Below, in pieces: positions 48,801 to 56,391 of a stretch of DNA of 64,000 nt. The notes below the pieces were generated by a model, which was not told the DNA's origin, did not search any database, and saw only the letters and a program-made list of their open reading frames with translations. The number at the start of each line of letters is the position of its first letter. The stretch's first letter is position 1. The position numbers and the translations under genes were made by a program. Source of the stretch: Planctomycetaceae bacterium (GTDB lineage Bacteria > Planctomycetota > Planctomycetia > Planctomycetales > Planctomycetaceae); assembly GCA_041398785.1 (NCBI GenBank), contig JAWKUA010000009.1, positions 124,001-188,000 on the forward strand, read 5' to 3'.

Positions 48801-48863
48801 AGCACGACGTCTCGATTGCTGGCCATGAAGAAGAAGCGTGCGGAGGAAGATAAGGAAGGCTAG
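45822..48863 (+). CDS. Large membrane protein with VWA and GATase-like domains
   Basis: 1013 residues, GTG start overlapping the NHL gene by 4 bp. Three N-terminal membrane helices (about 25-43, 51-68, 85-101), then a VWA domain with a complete MIDAS, D117-V-S-D-S121, and LISDGTE. A beta-rich segment and a glutamine-amidotransferase-like fold follow (about 340-470; MPYDAIVFCDVPADTLSSTQ, LGIGFLMLGGPNSFGPGGY). A second VWA-like domain (about 480-640) has ILHTCEFPQGNSW in place of the MIDAS DxSxS but keeps MIIISDGDPPMP. A C-terminal helix (DWFLMTLACLVPLDVAV) precedes a Pro/Ser-rich cytoplasmic tail. Likely an assembly or surveillance component working with the MoxR ATPase downstream. Confidence 0.88.
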   Translation: MNRLRQTLRRIFPPPRRPLTWKSGIPLAVFLVLFASTCLTLYFRNRIDFVRPWMFLLLLVTPWIWWMQAAGYSGLPRFRGGLASFIRLLIAGLLIVVLAEPRAVRTSDVVSVVYDVDVSDSVNEAKDQALSIVAGSAAERPPKDEAGLVVFGRNAAVEYPPRETFPFEKFINSQVGQDATNLEQSLALSSAMLPEEHTGRVVLISDGTETVGQLKDVIDDLQSRNIEVDVVPIEYEFDREVLLERLDLPRFVRLGETYDTSVVLTSLKPGSGTLVLEQNDKVIERMPVEFQAGKNRFSVPILVAAPGYYEYRARIEVPTTEDTRVENNEVQNYLFIEGPGRVLVVTDPQDDPQEWQYFVQALQQGEREVEVKTAIEFPLDPLSLMPYDAIVFCDVPADTLSSTQIQAVHDAVRNLGIGFLMLGGPNSFGPGGYQNSPIEDALPISMEISKKKILPKGALVIILHTCEFPQGNSWAKRITKEAIRVLNAEDEVGAIGYGNSGEYWIFELTPASDYNSLVTKINAAQIGDMPSFDTTMELGLVGLQKSDAATRHMIIISDGDPPMPPPAVVQKFRDTETTISTVAIFPHGPRDAQTLNAIASATGGRFYYPPDPAQLPSIFIKEAKTLRRSQVQKRTFTPIRVNDDPIIRGITATPPLHGYVLTSEKEDPRATILLAAPPKEGDAVADDSDVDPILAVWRYGLGATAAFTSDMTNDWGRDWLGWDQFQQMVTQLMTRISRVRREQFLRVYTYTNGNEGVIVVEDFHPEESLLDVTVTVTGPDNFNVSKPVRQIAPRRYQVSVPLHGQGRYQVQVAAVGADRRETAYGGFIVSYSPEYLRFRANPIVLRDIATRTGGRELEADANGEELAKQIYGDRKPKRSSTSIFDWFLMTLACLVPLDVAVRRVQVDVGWVKHLFRKGKKESTETMGALLQRTESVRSTLVGQKDSDRPRPAISERPVVPRPVLPKPVQKTEGQQSSKPQASEAPSTPASDDGSTTSRLLAMKKKRAEEDKEG

Positions 48864-48991
48864 AAAATCGTTCCACGGCGCTGCCGCGGAACGCACACTC
48901 TGACGCCTCCGCCTCGCGCGCCGAGTGCGATTCAGGTCCCTGAACCCGGAAAACTCTGTCGTATCAACACCTCACGAAAGCCCAACCGTTC

Positions 48992-50005
48992 ATGTCAGCC
49001 GCAGCGACCGCCTCGACTGCCGAACTGCAATCGGAAGCCGATCAGTTCCGCCGTGAATTCGAATCCATCCGAAACGCCGTCGGCCAGGTCATCGTCGGCC
49101 AGCAGAACGTCGTCGAAGCCACGCTGACGGCAATTCTCTGCGGCGGCAACGTCCTGCTGGAAGGCGTCCCCGGCCTGGGAAAAACGGAACTCGTCAAGGC
49201 ACTGTCGCAGGTCCTGCATCTGCACTTCAGCCGAATTCAGTTTACTCCCGACCTGATGCCGGCCGACGTCATCGGCACCAACGTGATGACCGCCGACGAA
49301 GGCGGAAATTACCGTTTCGAATTTCGCAGAGGACCGATTTTCACTCAGTTGCTGCTGGCCGACGAAATCAATCGGGCCACCCCGAAGACTCAGTCCGCGC
49401 TGCTGGAGACCATGCAGGAAGGCACCGTCACAACAGGCGGCAGCACCTATCACATGGAACAGCCGTTCTTTGTGCTGGCGACGCAGAACCCCATCGAACA
49501 GGAAGGCACTTTTCCTCTGCCGGAAGCACAGCTTGACCGCTTCATGTTCAAGGTCGTCGTCGATTTCCTGTCACTTGAAGACCTGAACGAAGTCGTTTCG
49601 CGGACGATCCTCAGAAAGAAAGTTGAAGTCTCCACGGTCATCGACGGACCCCGGATTCTGCATCTGCGGCAGGTATTGGATCGCGTCGTCGTCAGCGACC
49701 CGATGCGAGACTACGCCTGCCGGCTGGTGCTTTCGACTCACCCGAATTCGGACTTCGCTCCGGAACGAGTCAGGCAGTTCCTGCGCTGGGGAGCCAGCCC
49801 GCGGGCCGCACAGGCGCTGATCCGCGCGGCTCGCGTCAGGGCGCTCGGCCAGGGGCGGCCGCACGTCGCGTTCGAAGACATCCGGCACTTCGCGTCGGAA
49901 GTGCTGCAGCACCGGGCATTACTGAACTATGACGGCCAGGCCGAAAACGTCTCCGTCGCCGACCTGATCGCGGACTGTGTGAAAAACGTGCCGACGGAGG
50001 CCTGA
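48992..50005 (+). CDS. MoxR-family AAA+ ATPase
   Basis: 337 residues. AAA_3 core: Walker A GVPGLGKT (58-65), Walker B LLLADEINRATPKTQSALLE, sensor 1 FVLATQNPIEQEGTFPLPEAQLDRF, and the C-terminal lid with the FxHxxR-like SPRAAQALIRAARVRAL. MoxR ATPases are chaperone-like and act with VWA-domain partners to mature or insert metal- or envelope-linked complexes. The genes on both sides encode VWA proteins, consistent with such a pair. Cytoplasmic. Confidence 0.95.
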   Translation: MSAAATASTAELQSEADQFRREFESIRNAVGQVIVGQQNVVEATLTAILCGGNVLLEGVPGLGKTELVKALSQVLHLHFSRIQFTPDLMPADVIGTNVMTADEGGNYRFEFRRGPIFTQLLLADEINRATPKTQSALLETMQEGTVTTGGSTYHMEQPFFVLATQNPIEQEGTFPLPEAQLDRFMFKVVVDFLSLEDLNEVVSRTILRKKVEVSTVIDGPRILHLRQVLDRVVVSDPMRDYACRLVLSTHPNSDFAPERVRQFLRWGASPRAAQALIRAARVRALGQGRPHVAFEDIRHFASEVLQHRALLNYDGQAENVSVADLIADCVKNVPTEA

Positions 50006-50162
50006 ACAGACAACCCTCGGTCACAGGCTCCAGCCTGGGACCGCATGTCCTCGAAGCTCTGCTTCGCCGGGTGCCGGTTCGTTATCGAATCTGAAAGTCG
50101 AGGGGAAGCAGAGCTTCCCGGATAGAGGTTCCCAGGCCGGAACCCGGGAACCAGAGGCCAGT
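50006..50162. repeat. Cluster of four palindromes between moxR and the DUF58 gene
   Basis: Hairpins at 50024-50037 (CAGGCT/AGCCTG), 50053-50065 (GAAGC/GCTTC), 50103-50119 (GGGAAGC/GCTTCCC) and 50127-50152 (GGTTCCC/GGGAACC). The second and third also complement each other (GAAGCTCTGCTTC versus GAAGCAGAGCTTC). No coding capacity; REP-like material inside an otherwise compact operon. Confidence 0.7.
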
Positions 50163-51068
50163 GTGACCACAACCACGAAATCACAGCTCACAAGCCTGTT
50201 CGACAATACGATCCTGAATCGTGTTGAACGAATGAGGCTGAAACCCCGGCGACGGCTGACAAATCGCAGCCGCGGTGAGCATCTGTCGGGCAAGGGCGGC
50301 AGCAGCACGGACTTCGCCGACTATCGCGACTACGCGGTCGGCGACGACATGCGCTACGTCGACTGGAACATCTTCGCACGGCTGCATCGCCCGTACATCA
50401 AGCAGTTTCAGCACGAAGAAGAACTGCACATCGTGCTGCTGATAGATGCCTCCACATCGATGCTGTTCGACCACAAGCTGCTGCGAGCCCGGCAGCTTGC
50501 GGCATCGTTCGGCATCATGGGGCTGCTGGGGATTGAACGAGTCAGCGCCTACGCGATCCATCAGAAGGAAGGTCAACCGTGGCGGCTGCCGCCGGGCACC
50601 GGACGAACCCGCATCCGGCAGTTGCTGAGCTTCCTGGAACAGATTGAAGGCGGCGGCAACATTCCCGTCGAACAGGCGATCGACACGATGCTGAAGTTTC
50701 ACCGCGGACGAGGCGTCGCCATCATTGTCAGCGACTTCCTGACGTTTTCCGATCTGACGCGGTCACTGAATATGCTGTACAGCACGGGACTGGAAGTCTG
50801 GGGACTGCAGATTCTGGGCGAATCGGAAATCAGTCCCAGCGTCGAAGGAGACCTGCGTTTCGTCGACAGCGAAACCGGTGACACGCTGGACGTCACCAAC
50901 GCCGGCGAACTGCTGAGCCTGTATCAAAACCACCGCGAATGGCTGAAGGATTACCTGAATCAGCAGTGCCGTCGTCGCAACGGACGATTTCATTCGATCA
51001 GCTCGAATACGCCGCTGGAACTGATCCTGTTTGACCAGCTCGCTCGGCAGGGATGGGTGCAGCGATGA
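50163..51068 (+). CDS. DUF58 domain protein with VWA-like fold
   Basis: 301 residues from GTG. The DUF58 signature FADYRDYAVGDDMRYVDWNIFARLHRPYIKQF is at 51-82, followed by a VWA-like fold with MIDAS-type D95-A-S-T-S in LLIDASTSM. Soluble; typical partner of MoxR ATPases in Bat-like operons. Its stop overlaps the start of the BatA-like gene (ATGA), so the two are translationally coupled. Confidence 0.93.
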   Translation: MTTTTKSQLTSLFDNTILNRVERMRLKPRRRLTNRSRGEHLSGKGGSSTDFADYRDYAVGDDMRYVDWNIFARLHRPYIKQFQHEEELHIVLLIDASTSMLFDHKLLRARQLAASFGIMGLLGIERVSAYAIHQKEGQPWRLPPGTGRTRIRQLLSFLEQIEGGGNIPVEQAIDTMLKFHRGRGVAIIVSDFLTFSDLTRSLNMLYSTGLEVWGLQILGESEISPSVEGDLRFVDSETGDTLDVTNAGELLSLYQNHREWLKDYLNQQCRRRNGRFHSISSNTPLELILFDQLARQGWVQR

Positions 51069-52945
51069 GTTGGCCGGTCTTCACCTTCCCGTTTGGCGCG
51101 TGGTTTTTCCTGGCGCTGATTCCGCTGGTGATTTTGTACTTTCTGAAGCTGAAACGGCCCCGGCTGGAGATTCCTTCACTGGCGCTGTGGCAGTCGGTGA
51201 TCAATGACCAGCGGGTGAATTCGCCGTTTCAGAAATTCCGCCGCAATCTGCTGTTGTTGCTGCAGATGCTGCTGTTGTGCCTGCTGATTCTGGCGCTGAT
51301 GCAGCCGTTTTTGAGTGCCGGGCCGGAATCGGCCGAGTACCTGCCGATTCTGATCGACTGTTCGGCCAGCATGGCGGCAACCCGGGAAGGCGGCGACGAA
51401 ACGCGGCTGGATCTGATCAAACAGCAGGTCCAGGAACAGATCGATTCGCTGCGCAGCGATCAGCGGATGGCGCTGTTTTCGTTTTCCACGTCAGGTCGGC
51501 GTCTGACGGAATTCACGAACGACCGCCGCCAGTTGACGAAGGCTCTGCAGCAACTGACGCCGTCTCATCTGCCGGCCAAGCTGGATGACGTGCTGCGGAT
51601 GGCGGCGGCCTACACTCGCACGTTTCCCATCGACACAGTCACCGTAATGACCGACGGCAATCTGAACGATCAGGTGGATTTTGAACTGCCGTTCAAGCTG
51701 GATGTCCGCAAGGTGGAACCCGGCGGACCGAACATCGGAATCACAGAACTGAACGCTCGTCGCAGCGGACCGGAAGACTGGGACGTGTTCGTGCGGGTTT
51801 CCGGTTCGACCGTCGATGTGCAGACCGGTGAATTGAGGCTGTTCCGGAACGGTGAGCTGTACGCGTCTGACACCGTGGAAGTGGCGTCGGACGAATCGCA
51901 GCGGTTCATTTTTCCGATCACGTCCGCGGAATCCGTGCTGCTGGAAGCTCGCGTTGTGCCGGCCGGATTCGACGCGCTGTCGCTCGACGACAGCGTGTGG
52001 CTGAACCTTCCCGAAGCGCGGCCACTGAAAGTCTGGGCGTCAGACGAACTGTTTTCGTGGAAACACGCGCTGAACGTGCTGCCCCGGCTGGAACTCGATG
52101 AGACCACCGATAACAAACCGTCGGCCGCCGATTACGATCTGCTGGTGTCCGACACCGCACAGATCGGCGATGTCCAGGCGCCGGTGAAGATTTTCATCGG
52201 TGTCGTCCCGGCGGACGTTGCGGATCTGGTGACGGTCGCCGATGAACAGGCCAGTGTCGTCGACTGGAACCGCACGGCTCCGCTGCTGCGCCATGTCCTG
52301 CTGTCCGATGTGCAGATCGGCCAGCGCCCGAATTACTCAGAAGGAATCAGTGAAGGCGATCTGGAAGAACGCGGTTACGAAGTTCTGATCGCCGGCAGTA
52401 CCGGTCCGCTGCTGCTGCAGAAACGTCTGGGCCTGGAAGTCGAATACTGGTTCCTGTTCCACACCGACCGGTCGACACTGCCGTATCGTGTCGGCTTTCC
52501 CATTCTGGTCAGCAACAGCGTGGAGACAGCGCTGCGTCAGGCTTCGCTGTCGGAAGTCAACGCCGCTCCGACGGGAGTCCTGCCGGCGCTGAATCTGGAG
52601 TCGGACCGAAGCTATACCGTGAAGGCTCCCGATGGTGAGATCACAACGATCACGTCAACCGCCAGCGGACTGCTGACCGGAGCGCCCGCGGGAATCGTCG
52701 GGCGATACGACGTGCTGGACGGCGATCAGATCGTCGCATCAGTCGGCACCGGGTTGCTGAGTTCCGTGGAAACCTCGCTTGAATCCCTCGAGGAACTGCG
52801 GTTCACGGAACTGGATATCTCCACGACAGAATCAGACACGCTGCAGGCCGATCGGCCGCTGTGGTGGGTGCTGGCTCTGCTGGCGTTCGGCGTTCTTCTG
52901 GTGGAATGGTGGTACTTCCAGCGAGCACGTGGAGCAACCGCATGA
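51065..52945 (+). CDS. BatA-like VWA membrane protein
   Basis: 626 residues from ATG 51065 (4-bp overlap with the previous gene), preferred over an in-frame ATG 12 bp upstream. The aerotolerance-regulator N-terminal domain (WFFLALIPLVILYFLKLKRPRLEIPSLALW) has a helix at about 12-28 and a second at about 60-83. A VWA domain follows with MIDAS D98-C-S-A-S102 and TVMTDGNLND. A long beta-rich periplasmic part and a C-terminal helix (WWVLALLAFGVLLVEWWYF) complete it. Next gene overlaps by 4 bp. Confidence 0.9.
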   Translation: MSWPVFTFPFGAWFFLALIPLVILYFLKLKRPRLEIPSLALWQSVINDQRVNSPFQKFRRNLLLLLQMLLLCLLILALMQPFLSAGPESAEYLPILIDCSASMAATREGGDETRLDLIKQQVQEQIDSLRSDQRMALFSFSTSGRRLTEFTNDRRQLTKALQQLTPSHLPAKLDDVLRMAAAYTRTFPIDTVTVMTDGNLNDQVDFELPFKLDVRKVEPGGPNIGITELNARRSGPEDWDVFVRVSGSTVDVQTGELRLFRNGELYASDTVEVASDESQRFIFPITSAESVLLEARVVPAGFDALSLDDSVWLNLPEARPLKVWASDELFSWKHALNVLPRLELDETTDNKPSAADYDLLVSDTAQIGDVQAPVKIFIGVVPADVADLVTVADEQASVVDWNRTAPLLRHVLLSDVQIGQRPNYSEGISEGDLEERGYEVLIAGSTGPLLLQKRLGLEVEYWFLFHTDRSTLPYRVGFPILVSNSVETALRQASLSEVNAAPTGVLPALNLESDRSYTVKAPDGEITTITSTASGLLTGAPAGIVGRYDVLDGDQIVASVGTGLLSSVETSLESLEELRFTELDISTTESDTLQADRPLWWVLALLAFGVLLVEWWYFQRARGATA

Positions 52946-55341
52946 ACCGCAGCGAAAACACAAATCGGATAACGAGCAACCGGTATCGCACTTCGGCGGT
53001 CGCCGCTGTGTTTCGGCTTCCAGGCGTCCGCGCTGTGGGCTGCGTGCTTCGCGTCTGGCTAACGATCGCGATGTTTCTCTGCACAGCGTCGAATGCGGTC
53101 GCGAAGCCTCCCGTCGGGCTGAAGATCGAGCCGCTGTCAATTCGCGGGCGATCCGGCGGACCGATCGGTCTGCAGATCAAGCTGGACTACAGCCAGTCGC
53201 TGTTGATGGAAGGCGACCTGCTGCTGCGTGTGTATCACGGCACGCCGAATTCCAATCGCCGGCCGTCGGAAGACGATCTGATCTGCACGCTGCGGTACGA
53301 CGGCATCGTGCTGCAGGGCACCGACTATTTCTTTCGCACCATCCTGCCGCCGATCGAACACGCGTTCTCGGAACAGTACGAGATCGAAGCGTGGTTCGAA
53401 ACAGACAGTCAGCGCATCCCGCTGTCGTCGGATGTCCGGCAGCTTGACCCTCCAGAACCGCACGATCTGCTGAGCATCGGGGCATTCGAACGCGCGGCCG
53501 TGCTGTGTTCGTGTTCCGGTCAGTTGGAACCGCTGCGACTGTCGCCCGCGCGTCGGTTTCTGAACGATGCTCTGTCGCTGGACAACTACAACCCGCTGCC
53601 GTCACTGAGAAATGACGGGGACGGCGGCAACCGCAGCGTCGGCGAACGTTCGCGGCGAGTCCAGTGCTTTTCCGCTTTGTGGGATGCTCGCGACCTGCCG
53701 GAAGATCCGCTGGCTTTGTGCAGCTTCGACGTTGTGTTGCTGTCCGACGGATCCGTCGGGAGACTCCAGCCGGCTCAGATGGAAGCCCTGAAAACGTGGA
53801 TTCAGGCCGGAGGAAGTCTGTGTGTGCTGCCCGGCGAAGACCGCATGGACGGACGACATCTGACGTTTCTGCAGGAACTGTTCGAATCAGAAAACGATCC
53901 GGGGATCGCACTGAGTCTGACAGACGATGGCGAGTTGCTGGTCATCAGCGACGATGCCGCGCCGATCGTCCTGCGATACGTGGGACTGGGCCGAGTCGCG
54001 CTGCTGCCGGACACGGATGACCTGTCGCAGCGGCTGGCGGAACCGGAGCTCGGCCGGCTGGTGGCCCATCTCTGGAAGGCACGGCAGGATTCCAGAATCA
54101 GCGACGGACAGAAGTGGACCGTGCAGAGGCTTGACGAAATCCTGCGAGCCAACAATGTTCAGGCGATTCAACAGCAGGACAAATTCTTCCTGGTACCGAT
54201 TGGTGCCAATTTCAGCGGCAACTTGAACTACAACAATTTTCGTCAATTTGATTCGATGGAAGCCCTCGCCGCCTATTTTTCTGCCAGTGATGAACTCTTC
54301 CCGGTCAAAAACCTGCTGGTCGACGCCTGCTCCGAAGCGCTGATGCCATCCGGAGTCAAAATGGTGCCGACATGGGTGATCGCCGCGATTCTGACCGCCT
54401 ACGTTGTGACGATCGGACCGGTCGATTATCTGGTCCTTGGCTTCTTTCGACTCCGCAAGCTGACGTGGATGCTGTTTCCCGTCGTCACCTTGTTTTACAC
54501 GCTGCTGACCGTATCGATCGCCAATGCCTACATGGCCAGCGCGGATACCGGCGGTCGCCTGGTCATCACCGACCTGGTCGACGACGGCCGCGCCGTGCGT
54601 GAAACCGCCGTGCAACTGCACTTCCACGGTTCGCGCCAGACGGTTGCCACTCCGGAAACAGCGGCGTTTGTTGTACCCACGACGGCACTCGTCAATCAGC
54701 AGTCTGCGAATGCCGTTTATGGTCCAAATCCCGCACAGAGCCGCACGACCTCACAATCACCGACTGTGCTCAATTACTCCGGCCGGTTTCCACAATCCTA
54801 TGCGGCGGAACAGACGTTTCAGCAGTGGACACCAAAGATGACTCGGACGCTGACGTTGACGCCGGACGCTCAGACCGTGCCGCGAATTTCCTGGAACGAT
54901 GCGTCACTGGTCAGCACGTCTGAAGGCAGGGCGAAGCTGGCCGGAATCCTTTCGGAAGCGAGTATTCCCGGCGGCACACTTCTGGGGGCTGCCGTACTGC
55001 ATCAGGGGCAGGTGTTTGAAATCGAGGGCCACGCCGGACCGTTTCAAAGTCAGGTCGTCAGCGCCGCTCGACAGAGGCTGGTGCAGTCGGATCAATATGT
55101 CTATTACAACCAGGAACTACCGGACGAACACTATCTGGCCGCCGGACTGGTCGATGCTACGTCATGCACTCAGGCGGAATTCTTTAGTGTTGTTTCGCAG
55201 GTCTCACCGCACGGTTCCGGCACCCTGGAAGATCTGCCGATCCAGGACGCGTCCGACCCCGGTCAGTGGGTGCTGATGATACTTGTAAAAACGGATCAGG
55301 GTTACCACGCGTATCGAAAACTGTATGTCGCTGAGGAATAG
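52942..55341 (+). CDS. GATase-like membrane protein, module 1
   Basis: 799 residues from ATG 52942 (4-bp overlap). Leader with hydrophobic stretch VWLTIAMFLCTASNAVAKPP (cleavage near residue 55). A beta-sandwich domain follows, then a Rossmann/GATase1-like domain (FDVVLLSDGSVGRLQPAQMEALKTWIQAGGSLCVLPGED). Membrane helices lie at nt about 54367-54530 (WVIAAILTAYVVTIGPVDYLVL, LFPVVTLFYTLLTVSIANAY), and a C-terminal beta domain ends the protein. The same order of parts occurs in the protein at 58280-60196, so the two look paralogous. Architecture recalls auxiliary subunits of GldF/GldG-type ABC exporters. Confidence 0.75.
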   Translation: MNRSENTNRITSNRYRTSAVAAVFRLPGVRAVGCVLRVWLTIAMFLCTASNAVAKPPVGLKIEPLSIRGRSGGPIGLQIKLDYSQSLLMEGDLLLRVYHGTPNSNRRPSEDDLICTLRYDGIVLQGTDYFFRTILPPIEHAFSEQYEIEAWFETDSQRIPLSSDVRQLDPPEPHDLLSIGAFERAAVLCSCSGQLEPLRLSPARRFLNDALSLDNYNPLPSLRNDGDGGNRSVGERSRRVQCFSALWDARDLPEDPLALCSFDVVLLSDGSVGRLQPAQMEALKTWIQAGGSLCVLPGEDRMDGRHLTFLQELFESENDPGIALSLTDDGELLVISDDAAPIVLRYVGLGRVALLPDTDDLSQRLAEPELGRLVAHLWKARQDSRISDGQKWTVQRLDEILRANNVQAIQQQDKFFLVPIGANFSGNLNYNNFRQFDSMEALAAYFSASDELFPVKNLLVDACSEALMPSGVKMVPTWVIAAILTAYVVTIGPVDYLVLGFFRLRKLTWMLFPVVTLFYTLLTVSIANAYMASADTGGRLVITDLVDDGRAVRETAVQLHFHGSRQTVATPETAAFVVPTTALVNQQSANAVYGPNPAQSRTTSQSPTVLNYSGRFPQSYAAEQTFQQWTPKMTRTLTLTPDAQTVPRISWNDASLVSTSEGRAKLAGILSEASIPGGTLLGAAVLHQGQVFEIEGHAGPFQSQVVSAARQRLVQSDQYVYYNQELPDEHYLAAGLVDATSCTQAEFFSVVSQVSPHGSGTLEDLPIQDASDPGQWVLMILVKTDQGYHAYRKLYVAEE

Positions 55342-55369
55342 TGCAGCGTTGAGAAATCGTGCAGCGTTG
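55341..55369. repeat. 11-bp direct repeat after the GATase-like gene
   Basis: GTGCAGCGTTG occurs at 55341-55351 and 55359-55369 in the 111-bp gap that separates the Bat-like part from the first ABC module. No other feature is visible in the gap. Confidence 0.5.
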
Positions 55370-55452
55370 CACCAGCCGTCGTCGATGGCGCACGGCAAGC
55401 GAGCCCGGGCTTCATTGGCCGCCGGGGTCCGTATCAAACAGAAAGATCTTCT

Positions 55453-56391
55453 ATGGCAGTTCCCGCCGTTCTGATCAGAGATCTGCGAATCAACTACGGT
55501 CGGTTTGAAGCCGTCAAAGGGATTTCGCTGGATATTCCCAAAGGCGAAGTGTTTGGCTTTATCGGACCAAACGGCGCTGGGAAGTCATCCACGATTCGCG
55601 TCCTGGCGACGCTGCAGCCGAAGTTTCGGGGAATGGCACTTGTCTGCGGTCTGGACGTCCGCAGTGAACCGCAGCAGGTTCGCGAGAAAATCGGCTACAT
55701 GCCGGACTTCTTCGGTGTCTACGAAGACCTGACGGCGCTCGAATATCTGTATTTCTTTGCGGCGGCCTACAAGCTTCCGCAGAAAAAACGGAAGGGTATC
55801 GTCGACGACGTGTTGGCGCTGACGGACCTTTCTCACAAGGCGGACTCACCCGTCGACGGCCTGTCCCGCGGCATGAAGCAGCGGCTGGCTCTGGCTCGCG
55901 TGCTGCTGCACGACCCCGAATTGCTGCTGCTGGACGAACCGGCCAGCGGCCTGGACCCGCGGGCGCGGATCGAAGTCCGTGAACTTCTCAAAGCGCTGAA
56001 GGAAATGGGAAAGACGATTCTGATCAGCAGCCACATCCTGCACGAACTCAGCCAGTTGTGTACCCGCATCGGGATTATTGAAACCGGGCACCTGGTCGCT
56101 CAGGGATCGCTGAATGACATTTTCCGGCAACTGCAGTTAAAGCGAGTCATTCATGTCCGGTTTGAAAACCCGGCGGACGATCTGGAAGCCAGGATTCGCA
56201 GAATTCACGGAGTCGATTCCGTCGAACGCCAGGTGGACCGGTTTGCCATTCGTCTGCACGAAGATCAGACGTCAGTGGCGGACCTGCACCAGGCACTGGT
56301 GGAAGAAAAGGCACGCGTCGTCATGTACCAGCCGGAAGCCATGGACATGGAAACCGCGTTTATGAAACTTACGGAAGGAAAGACGGCCTGA
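55453..56391 (+). CDS. ABC-2 transporter ATP-binding protein, module 1
   Basis: 312 residues. Walker A GPNGAGKS (38-45), Q-loop region YMPDFFGVYEDLTALEYL, signature LSRGMKQR (in place of LSGGQ), Walker B LLLLDEPASGLDP, H-loop ISSHIL. The C-terminal about 90 residues form the regulatory extension typical of ABC-2/GldA-like exporters (EARIRRIHGVDSVERQVDRFAIRL). Powers the permease whose ATG overlaps its TGA by one base. Confidence 0.93.
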   Translation: MAVPAVLIRDLRINYGRFEAVKGISLDIPKGEVFGFIGPNGAGKSSTIRVLATLQPKFRGMALVCGLDVRSEPQQVREKIGYMPDFFGVYEDLTALEYLYFFAAAYKLPQKKRKGIVDDVLALTDLSHKADSPVDGLSRGMKQRLALARVLLHDPELLLLDEPASGLDPRARIEVRELLKALKEMGKTILISSHILHELSQLCTRIGIIETGHLVAQGSLNDIFRQLQLKRVIHVRFENPADDLEARIRRIHGVDSVERQVDRFAIRLHEDQTSVADLHQALVEEKARVVMYQPEAMDMETAFMKLTEGKTA

